25,789 nt of DNA from a virus. Position numbers and translations under genes: made by a program. The notes beneath the pieces are model-generated. The model had not been told where the DNA came from and ran no database searches. It saw nothing but the letters and a program-made list of their open reading frames with translations. Location: positions 1-25,789 of IMG/VR virus record IMGVR_UViG_3300027754_000384, one strand, 5' to 3'. Positions 12,216 through 18,062 of this stretch are shown piece after piece (the first letter of the stretch is position 1; each line of letters starts with the position of its first letter).

Positions 12216-14021
12216 TTATTTTTGTTTAATTACTAATTGTTGCATCCATTCATGCCGGCACCATGGAGTTGTTGCCCCGGTATCCGGATTTGAATACCAA
12301 CCGCCGCGATAAGTCCAAACATTGCGATCAACTCGCGTTGAAATTGAATTTATATCATCCCTTGTAAAACTTCGATTTAATTCAAGTAACTTTTTACAAA
12401 ATTCCCTTGATTCGGTTTTAACCGCCGGAACATCGGTTCGCGTTTTATAAGTATATCGAACTTCAAACTCGGTTGTTTCAATTTCCAAATCACTAATTAA
12501 TTTATCGCCGAAATCTGTAATGCTTCCCTTGGTATATAATTCCCAGGTTGATAATTGATTTATTGAAATTGCAACGGTTTTAATATCGGATTTCAATGCC
12601 TTCGCAATTGATGCTGCATCTTCGCCATTATTCAACAAACTCAAAACATTCTTATCAAAATCCTTAATTTTTAATTTGATTTCTCCAATTGTTTCAAATA
12701 ACATATCTTGGCGCGAAAAAATCTCTTCGCTTGGTGTATCCCAAGCAATTGGCATTGATTTAACCACAATAAAATTATCTTGGCTTTCTCCAAACTCTTC
12801 AAATATCTTTAATTCTTTATCGGAAAATGAATTATGCTTGCATTTTGAAACATTAACCGCAGCAACATCCACAACGCCTGGATTTGTTGAATCAAGAACT
12901 GCATTTGCATCGGTTTCTTTAATAAGTAATGGCATAACATCGGTTAATTTTACGCTTCCAACATAACCGCCAAGCTTTGCCATGTAATTAATCATCCATT
13001 CAATGCGCTTTTGCCTTGCGGAAACGTAAGTTGTTTTAAATATTTCAAATAAATCCGCACTTTCCGCAGCATTAAACGAACCGGTTTGAATAACTCCAAA
13101 CAATGTCGGGGCGGTTACACTATGCGCAACTAAAATATTTTGTTGAACGGATGCCGCGGTTACTGAATAACGCTTATCAAGATCATTGCCGTTTAATTGT
13201 TGAACGCTTGGGGCTAAATCCGCGCCATCGGAAAAGGTTATAATTATTTCGCCGGCATCTTCAACGGATTGCGTGCGGCCTTTGATTGAATCTGTAATCC
13301 TTCGCAGCTCTTCGCTTGATTCCGGGAATCCGCTTGGCATGTTGATCAAGGTACCGGATTTAAATCCGTTTTGTAGTTCGTACATATGAAATTTGGCAAT
13401 ATCAACATCAGTTTGAATTGCTGTTAATCCCCCTTGATAAGTTGGCTTCGGATAAATTCCCTTTTCTTTACGAGATTTCTTTGCCGGTTCCTTGTAATAA
13501 AGAACAAATTGGCCAACCCGGTTATTTTCATCCAGGGCGGGAAACATTCTTAAGTTAGTTTTTTCCGAAGATTGTTGCATTGCGCTCCAATCATCCGAGA
13601 TGTAATACATCTTTTCATCTTCGCTCATTCGAATGCGATCAACATCCAAATATTCCCACAAAGCAACGCGAGTTCCTTCCCGGTTCCAAGTACCTTTAAC
13701 ACAAAAACCCCCGAACATCTCAAAATCAAAAGCCATTTGTTCGGCAATTTCATTCATATCAAATGCCGAATATTGGTTGCGGATAAATTCATCCATGTTC
13801 CCAGTTACAACTTCAATACCATTCCCAGCAATATAAAAAGTTTTTGTTTTTATAATTCCTTGATGCCAAGCGCTTCCATTATATAAATCAATCAAGAAAT
13901 AAGGATAATCATTTTTCTTTCCCCACTTTACAAATCCAAGTTGGCGATCTTTTTCTTCTTCTGGTAGCATGAAATCTTTTCTAAAACTTAAAGATGTCAT
14001 TTTGATTTTGTCGTTATTCAT
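12216..14021 (-). CDS. Portal protein with MuF-like C-terminal segment
   Basis: I take the ATG at 14021 (MNNDKIKMTSLSFRKDFMLP, 601 residues); a TTG at 14030 would add three codons. The N-terminal part has WGKKNDYPYFLIDLYNGSAWHQGII, typical of portal proteins of Bacteroidetes phages. Further on are the helical clip/stem-like region and SVTAPTLFGVIQTGSFNAAESADLF with the following long helix. The portal is the dodecameric DNA channel at one capsid vertex. The last 60 residues (SFTRDDINSISTRVDRNVW, then YRGGWYSNP and WCRHEWMQ) resemble the end of MuF/minor-head proteins, so a fusion is possible. It follows two small genes after the capsid block and overlaps the previous stop by 8 nt. Confidence 0.8.
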   Translation of the reverse strand: MNNDKIKMTSLSFRKDFMLPEEEKDRQLGFVKWGKKNDYPYFLIDLYNGSAWHQGIIKTKTFYIAGNGIEVVTGNMDEFIRNQYSAFDMNEIAEQMAFDFEMFGGFCVKGTWNREGTRVALWEYLDVDRIRMSEDEKMYYISDDWSAMQQSSEKTNLRMFPALDENNRVGQFVLYYKEPAKKSRKEKGIYPKPTYQGGLTAIQTDVDIAKFHMYELQNGFKSGTLINMPSGFPESSEELRRITDSIKGRTQSVEDAGEIIITFSDGADLAPSVQQLNGNDLDKRYSVTAASVQQNILVAHSVTAPTLFGVIQTGSFNAAESADLFEIFKTTYVSARQKRIEWMINYMAKLGGYVGSVKLTDVMPLLIKETDANAVLDSTNPGVVDVAAVNVSKCKHNSFSDKELKIFEEFGESQDNFIVVKSMPIAWDTPSEEIFSRQDMLFETIGEIKLKIKDFDKNVLSLLNNGEDAASIAKALKSDIKTVAISINQLSTWELYTKGSITDFGDKLISDLEIETTEFEVRYTYKTRTDVPAVKTESREFCKKLLELNRSFTRDDINSISTRVDRNVWTYRGGWYSNPDTGATTPWCRHEWMQQLVIKQK

Positions 14022-14382
14022 ATATTTCAAAAGTTATTGGCGATTCATAAAAATTATTTGTTGTCGGTGCTTCAACCACTTCGGCGCGCCCGGTTTCAAC
14101 AATTCCTTGCGATAATGTTGGATCCAAATTTACCGCGCTTGTTTGTTGGTAAATATTATAAACATAAGAACCGTTATAATCAAAAGTCAAATCAACGCCA
14201 TCAATCAAAACAAATTCATCAAAGCGCAAAGTTGCTTGGCTTACATTTGTTAAAATGCAAAAATAAGATTTGAAGCTTTGTTCATGGATGAACTCAAATA
14301 GATAGTTCGGCGCCGGGATTGTTGTCAATTCCGTTACTGTTACCACTATCGGAGTGCTTCCGCTTCTTTGTATTATCAACAT
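14014..14382 (-). CDS. Small virion-associated protein (head/connector region), unknown role
   Basis: The 122-residue protein is rich in beta strands and Tyr/Phe: MLIIQRSGSTPIVVTVTELT, NYLFEFIHEQSFKSYFCIL, LTFDYNGSYVYNIYQQTS and a closing VETGRAEVVE...FEIYE. The strand pattern with Y-x-Y-x-I-Y-x-Q and V-E-x-G recurs in small proteins between tail-tube and portal genes in phages of this group; I know no biochemical role. It shares 89 nt in another frame with the preceding small gene and overlaps the portal start by 8 nt. Confidence 0.6.
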   Translation of the reverse strand: MLIIQRSGSTPIVVTVTELTTIPAPNYLFEFIHEQSFKSYFCILTNVSQATLRFDEFVLIDGVDLTFDYNGSYVYNIYQQTSAVNLDPTLSQGIVETGRAEVVEAPTTNNFYESPITFEIYE

Positions 14383-14530
14383 ATTTAATTAATTTTGGTT
14401 GATCTGTTTCATAAATGTAAAATATGCCCAAACTCATATATAATTCGCCTTGGCTTTCTTCAATTTTGTAAAATCTTGATGTTAATTTACTCCAACATTT
14501 TGCTCCAATATACTCTTTTTTTATTTTCAT
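14294..14530 (-). CDS. Small hypothetical protein
   Basis: The 78-residue protein begins MKIKKEYIGAKCWSKLTSRF and continues YKIEESQGELYMSLGIFYIY. The first 50 residues resemble a small family I know from phages (YIGkxxWSxxTxRFYxI...LYxxLGxxYI). The last 30 residues (KKRKHSDSGNSNGIDNNPG) are low in complexity and lie over the start of the next gene, so this tail could have arisen by loss of an earlier stop. It starts 16 nt after the terminator at 14546-14583. Confidence 0.6.
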   Translation of the reverse strand: MKIKKEYIGAKCWSKLTSRFYKIEESQGELYMSLGIFYIYETDQPKLIKYVDNTKKRKHSDSGNSNGIDNNPGAELSI

Positions 14531-14545
14531 ATCGTAAATATAAAC

Positions 14546-14583
14546 AAAAAAAAAGGAAAGGAATTTATTTTCCCTTCCCTTTT
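14546..14583 (-). terminator. Strong rho-independent terminator within the head operon
   Basis: On the minus strand AAAGGGAAGGGA pairs with TCCTTTCCTTT over about 12 bp (two G-T wobbles), loop about 7 nt, followed by a nine-base T run ending at 14546. It comes 23 nt after the stop of the probable tail-tube gene. It would end or reduce transcription after the abundant capsid and tube proteins, leaving portal and connectors to read-through or to a weak promoter (TATATTTA lies just before the next ATG). Confidence 0.75.
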
Positions 14584-14605
14584 ATGATAAATTAAACTAA
14601 ACTAA

Positions 14606-15139
14606 TTAAATTGATGGCGATTGTTGTGCTAATAATGCCGCGTAAACTGCCGGGCTAACATCTGGAACTTCATCATTTTCCATACCATTCAAAACAATTA
14701 CATGGCCTTTTCTATCTCCTTTAAGAACGCCACTTGTGTACTCATTCGCATCCGCAACTTGTAATCCTTCGCCGAAACCAAGGGCAACAATTGTTCCATC
14801 CGCGTTCTCAACCAAAGCAACAACCAAATTTTGAGCTAATAAGTGAATCTCACTTCTTAATTCTTTTGAATCGGATGCAATGATCATTGATAAAGATTGC
14901 TCATAAAATAGCGTTCCGTTATCTTTGTTAACTTTAATCGGAGCTGTAAAACTCGATAAGTTTGATTTCAATTTATATCGAAATGTTTCGCCAGTTACGG
15001 TTAATGTTGTTATTTCATTCGCCGTTATTGCGCTGTTTGCTAAATTGTCAAGCGGAAAAAGTAGAACGGATTTAATCCCGCCTTTTCCATTTGTACAAGT
15101 GCGGTCATTATATCCCGCTGTCATATCACATGCACTCAT
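14606..15139 (-). CDS. Probable major tail-tube protein
   Basis: The 177-residue protein begins MSACDMTAGYNDRTCTNGKG and has YEQSLSMIIASDSKELRSE near residues 79-97, then LLAQNLVVALVENADGTIVA and FGEGLQVAD...VLKGDRKGHVIVLNGMENDEVP. The layout (strand, helix KELRSEI..LA, strand LVVALVE..DG, G-rich turn, strand) fits tail-tube proteins, which stack as hexamers around the tape measure. It comes right after the capsid gene and before the terminator, as expected for an abundant structural protein. A capsid decoration protein is the main alternative. Confidence 0.52.
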   Translation of the reverse strand: MSACDMTAGYNDRTCTNGKGGIKSVLLFPLDNLANSAITANEITTLTVTGETFRYKLKSNLSSFTAPIKVNKDNGTLFYEQSLSMIIASDSKELRSEIHLLAQNLVVALVENADGTIVALGFGEGLQVADANEYTSGVLKGDRKGHVIVLNGMENDEVPDVSPAVYAALLAQQSPSI

Positions 15140-15158
15140 TTTCTTTTCTTTTTTTTTA

Positions 15159-15179
15159 AAGGGGAATTTTCATCCCCTT
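15159..15179 (-). other. Small hairpin between capsid and tail-tube genes
   Basis: AAGGGG and CCCCTT form a 6-bp stem with a 9-base loop in the 54-bp gap after the capsid gene. On the transcribed (minus) strand an A-run, not a T-run, follows, so it is not a standard terminator. It could protect the abundant capsid message from 3'-5' decay, or help the ribosome re-start at the A-rich leader that follows. Confidence 0.4.
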
Positions 15180-15193
15180 AATTATTAATTAAA

Positions 15194-16165
15194 TTATATT
15201 GGCGAAGATGTTCCGTTCCATACTCCAACGTTATTCAAGAAAGGAACTTGAACTCCAGCTCTGAATTTTGAACGAAGATAAATTAAATCATCATCAAAAG
15301 AATACCAAAGATCGTAAGATTCGAAATCGCTTGATAAGTCAGTTCCAAATACAAAGTGAGATGAACGGCCAGTATAGATATTATCTTTACCATTTAATCC
15401 GTTTACTTTAACAACTCGCATGTTTGTTCCTGGTAGTAAAATCTCATCCATTGTAGCGATTGCCGTTGGATCGTAATTGAACAAGTTCAAAGTTACAAGA
15501 TTCTTTAACAAAAAGTTAAATGATTCACGTCCACAAAAACAAATGAAATCTTGAGATTCCGCAACGTTTGCCGGTGTATTTGAGAAACATGCATAAAATA
15601 CATCATATGCATTTGAAGCTGTTAATGATGCAACCGCTGTTGGATTTAAATCAACACATCCCGCAGCTGTTGTAAGCAACTTACAAAAACCATTCATAAA
15701 AGCAAGGTTACCAGAACCCGAAACTTTGTTTCCTTTCCAAATTAATTTGTCAAGTTCAAAAGCATGAAGCTTTAATAAGTAATCTGTAATTTGTGCCTCA
15801 AATGGAAGGTTTTTATCTTCGGCCATTGCGCCTGGAGTCAATGCAATTTGCGCCCAAAATCCCGCAAGATCTTTTTGGCAAAATGATTTCATATATCCAA
15901 GAGTTTCAACCGCGATATCTCTTTGCGTAAAAACCGTATTACCGGAATTTGTCATTGTGCAATCGCCAGCTTGGTAAACAATTGAATCGTTCATTAAGTT
16001 TAATGCTTCCGATCCTTTTATTCCTTGTTGGATTGCGATATATTTAAGTGTTTGCGCTTCCGTTACGGAACGAACAATTAAATCTTGTCTTGTTTCATCT
16101 GTATATGCTGTAAGTCCACTTACATCATATGAGAAATTATTGCTAATATACTTTTTTAAGCTCAT
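15194..16165 (-). CDS. Major capsid protein
   Basis: The 323-residue protein has the layout I know from major capsid proteins of Bacteroidetes siphoviruses: N-terminal MSLKKYISNNFSYDVSGLTA, an early strand-rich region with VFTQRDIAVETLGYMKSFCQ, FEAQITDYLLKLHAFELDKL (spine-helix-like, about residues 122-141), DFICFCGRESFNFLL, and a closing DDLIYLRSKFRAGVQVPFLNN. Scaffold and protease genes directly precede it, the usual order. At least seven cysteines are present (in DCTM, FCQK, FCKL, GCVD, ACFS, CFCG), rather many for this protein type. Well supported by neighbours and pattern. Confidence 0.8.
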   Translation of the reverse strand: MSLKKYISNNFSYDVSGLTAYTDETRQDLIVRSVTEAQTLKYIAIQQGIKGSEALNLMNDSIVYQAGDCTMTNSGNTVFTQRDIAVETLGYMKSFCQKDLAGFWAQIALTPGAMAEDKNLPFEAQITDYLLKLHAFELDKLIWKGNKVSGSGNLAFMNGFCKLLTTAAGCVDLNPTAVASLTASNAYDVFYACFSNTPANVAESQDFICFCGRESFNFLLKNLVTLNLFNYDPTAIATMDEILLPGTNMRVVKVNGLNGKDNIYTGRSSHFVFGTDLSSDFESYDLWYSFDDDLIYLRSKFRAGVQVPFLNNVGVWNGTSSPI

Positions 16166-16184
16166 TTTATTTATTTTTTAGAAT

Positions 16185-16754
16185 TTATAATTTATTATAT
16201 TTTTTTAACCATTCTTGGCGCGCTGTTAAGCTCCCAACTTTTGCGAATTTTTCGCTTTCATTTGTTGCATTTATTGGAGCGGATTTGAATGTTTCAAAAT
16301 CGCTTTTCAATGTTGCAAACTCATTTACTAAATTTGTGTTTTGATCCGCAATAACTTTCATCATTTCGGCAACCGCTTCAAAGCTTGTTGCGAATGAATT
16401 TAATTTCGCGTCAATAATCAATTCCACTTTTTCCGCACTCATTTGCTCTTCAACTGGAGCTTCTTCGGATGCTTTTTCTTGAACAACTCTTTCATCAATT
16501 ATTTCCGTAATGATTCCTTGAGCATCAACAACAATTGAAAGCCCTTCGTAATCGCCGCTCAAAGCATGCGTTCCTTCAGGTGCCGGGATTGTTTCGGTTT
16601 CGGTAACTATAAAAACCGGTTGGCCAACTTCAAGCGAATCAAATTCAACAATTGTTCCATCCATTAAAGATGCTTGTTCAAACTTTTGTTTCTTGGCAAA
16701 TGACAATTTCATTTCCGAAATTAAGTCAAGAACCGCTTTAAAATTTTTATTCAT
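16185..16754 (-). CDS. Capsid scaffold-like protein
   Basis: The 189-residue, acidic protein begins MNKNFKAVLDLISEMKLSFA. It contains an embedded beta-rich segment (LMDGTIVEFDSLEVGQPVFI, then IPAPEGTHALSGDYEGLSIV) of a type seen in phage scaffolds. An acidic linker (EKASEEAPVEEQMSAEKV, near residues 93-110) leads to a long helix of coiled-coil type (about 111-160). It lies between the protease and capsid genes, where scaffold genes sit. It would shape the procapsid and be cut or released before DNA packaging. Confidence 0.68.
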   Translation of the reverse strand: MNKNFKAVLDLISEMKLSFAKKQKFEQASLMDGTIVEFDSLEVGQPVFIVTETETIPAPEGTHALSGDYEGLSIVVDAQGIITEIIDERVVQEKASEEAPVEEQMSAEKVELIIDAKLNSFATSFEAVAEMMKVIADQNTNLVNEFATLKSDFETFKSAPINATNESEKFAKVGSLTARQEWLKKYNKL

Positions 16755-16765
16755 TTTATTTCTGT

Positions 16766-17377
16766 TTAAGTATTATGTTTTCTTGTTCGTAAATTTTGTT
16801 TCAAATCAAGCAACGCTTGAAATATCGATGCCATTTGTTCATCTTCTTTTGCATCCATTAAATTGAATACTCCTTCAATTGAAAAGCCATTGAACTTCCC
16901 TTCTTTTGCTTGGTTGAATATTTCTTTGTCGGTTACTTTGTAGCTAACAATCCAAGAACCATCATTCGCATCTTTGAAACGTTCTGGCGCTGTAAATCCT
17001 TTTTCATTATCTATTTGATAAGAATGAATCATATAAATTCCCTTAACAACTTTGGAAGGATCATGATCCAGGTTAACATTGTTAAAATTTTCTTTTCGCG
17101 CATAATCAAATATTATATCCTTAACCGCTTGTTTGGTAAAAACAACATAATATTCTTCGGCGGTTGCTTGTTCATATCGATATATTGGAGTATCCGCGGA
17201 AATGGCTATCCCGGTTATAACTTGTTCTTCTTCATTAAATTCAAAAGCCATTTGCTTGGCAAAAGTCATAAAGTTTTTTTCGTGCGCCGGTTCCCCAACA
17301 AGTGAATTAAAAGAAACGGTTGTTTCGGAATCCAACAAGTCGATTGATATTTCGTAAATTGGTAAATCTTTTATCAT
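16766..17377 (-). CDS. XkdF-like prohead serine protease
   Basis: The 203-residue protein matches the XkdF-type phage protease pattern: VITGIAISADTPIYRYEQ near residues 53-70, EYYVVFTKQAVKDIIFDYA near 75-93, NVNLDHDP near 101-107 (His105 as catalytic candidate), and GSWIVSYKVTD...GKFNGFSIEGVF near 130-171 (Ser166). It would mature the procapsid by cutting scaffold and capsid precursors. The gene is followed by scaffold-like and capsid genes, as expected. Upstream the divergent plus-strand gene begins only 22 bp away, so any promoter for the capsid genes must overlap that gene or lie in the tail genes. Confidence 0.8.
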   Translation of the reverse strand: MIKDLPIYEISIDLLDSETTVSFNSLVGEPAHEKNFMTFAKQMAFEFNEEEQVITGIAISADTPIYRYEQATAEEYYVVFTKQAVKDIIFDYARKENFNNVNLDHDPSKVVKGIYMIHSYQIDNEKGFTAPERFKDANDGSWIVSYKVTDKEIFNQAKEGKFNGFSIEGVFNLMDAKEDEQMASIFQALLDLKQNLRTRKHNT

Positions 17378-17387
17378 ATATATTATG

Positions 17388-17395
17388 TATTTTTG
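17388..17395 (+). promoter_or_regulatory. TAnnTTTG element driving the plus-strand gene
   Basis: TATTTTTG matches the Bacteroidetes -7 consensus TAnnTTTG at every fixed position. It ends 4 bp before the ATG at 17400, so a start site 4-7 bp further on would give a leaderless or almost leaderless message. The nearest TTG upstream (17359-17361) is 26 bp away, longer than the usual -33/-7 spacing. Confidence 0.5.
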
Positions 17396-17399
17396 TTCG

Positions 17400-18062
17400 A
17401 TGAATTTTGTTTATCCATATAAAAAGCGTTCCGAAGAATTTGAACTCATCCATTCAATCCGTTGGATTCGAATGAGTTTTCCCCTGGCGAATGTTTATGT
17501 TGTTGGCGATTATTTCCCGGATGTTATTCACATCCCTTGCAAACAATTCAACAACATCCGCGGTTGCGATGTTACAAATAAGATGCTAACTTTTGCAAAT
17601 CAAATTGGCGGGAAATTTATTTACATGAATGATGATTTCTTTTGCACTCCAAATTTGAAACCCGAAAATCCAATTTATAAGGGAAATTTAATCGTTAATG
17701 AATCTCATCCCCCGCATTATCAAGTTGCTGCAATGAATACCCTTGAATTTTTAAAGTATTATAACCGACCAACTTTGAACTATGAAACTCATTCGCCGGT
17801 TTTAATGGATTCTAAACGCTTAATTAAAACATTTGAACAAGTTAATTGGAAGGATGATAATCATTTCATTAAATCAATCTATTTAAATTCTAATGTTCCA
17901 AAGAAATCCATTGAAGGATTCAACTGTAAAATCAATTCATCCAACATTCCAACGGCTTTGCAATATTTGGATGTTCATGGATGCTTTTCAACCGGCAAAG
18001 CGTTCCTTGATGATGCCGGGGCAACCTGGATTAAAACTTTGATTTTTGTTCCGCAACCATAA
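17400..18062 (+). CDS. Stealth-like sugar-phosphate transferase or glycosyltransferase (moron)
   Basis: This is the only clear gene on the plus strand. I choose the ATG at 17400 (MNFVYPYKKRSEEFELIHSI, 220 residues), after the promoter-like octamer; an ATG at 17385 lies before it. Pattern: EEFELIHSIRWIRMSFPLANVYVVGD near residues 12-36, KFIYMNDDFF near 72-81, and NYETHSPVLMD near 128-138. The spacing of ELxxSLR, the strand VYVVGD, the acidic NDDFF and a later H-x-P recall regions CR2-CR3 of Stealth hexose-1-phosphate transferases. Those enzymes act in capsule and wall-polymer synthesis. The protein is shorter than cellular members. It could modify host surface sugars or the virion. Another GT-A-like transferase is the alternative. 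Confidence 0.6.
   Translation: MNFVYPYKKRSEEFELIHSIRWIRMSFPLANVYVVGDYFPDVIHIPCKQFNNIRGCDVTNKMLTFANQIGGKFIYMNDDFFCTPNLKPENPIYKGNLIVNESHPPHYQVAAMNTLEFLKYYNRPTLNYETHSPVLMDSKRLIKTFEQVNWKDDNHFIKSIYLNSNVPKKSIEGFNCKINSSNIPTALQYLDVHGCFSTGKAFLDDAGATWIKTLIFVPQP

Noticed and set aside
15159-15179. Hairpin after the capsid gene as a terminator
   Set aside because: The T-run is on the wrong side for the transcribed strand, so it is listed only as a possible RNA hairpin.
16910-17305. Plus-strand frame of 131 codons opposite the protease
   Set aside because: Shadow of the XkdF-like gene; rich in Phe/Ile/Asn as expected from reversed codons, with no recognisable domain.
17385-17399. ATG at 17385 as start of the plus-strand gene
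   Set aside because: It lies upstream of, and its codons overlap, the TATTTTTG element; the ATG at 17400 keeps the complete domain.
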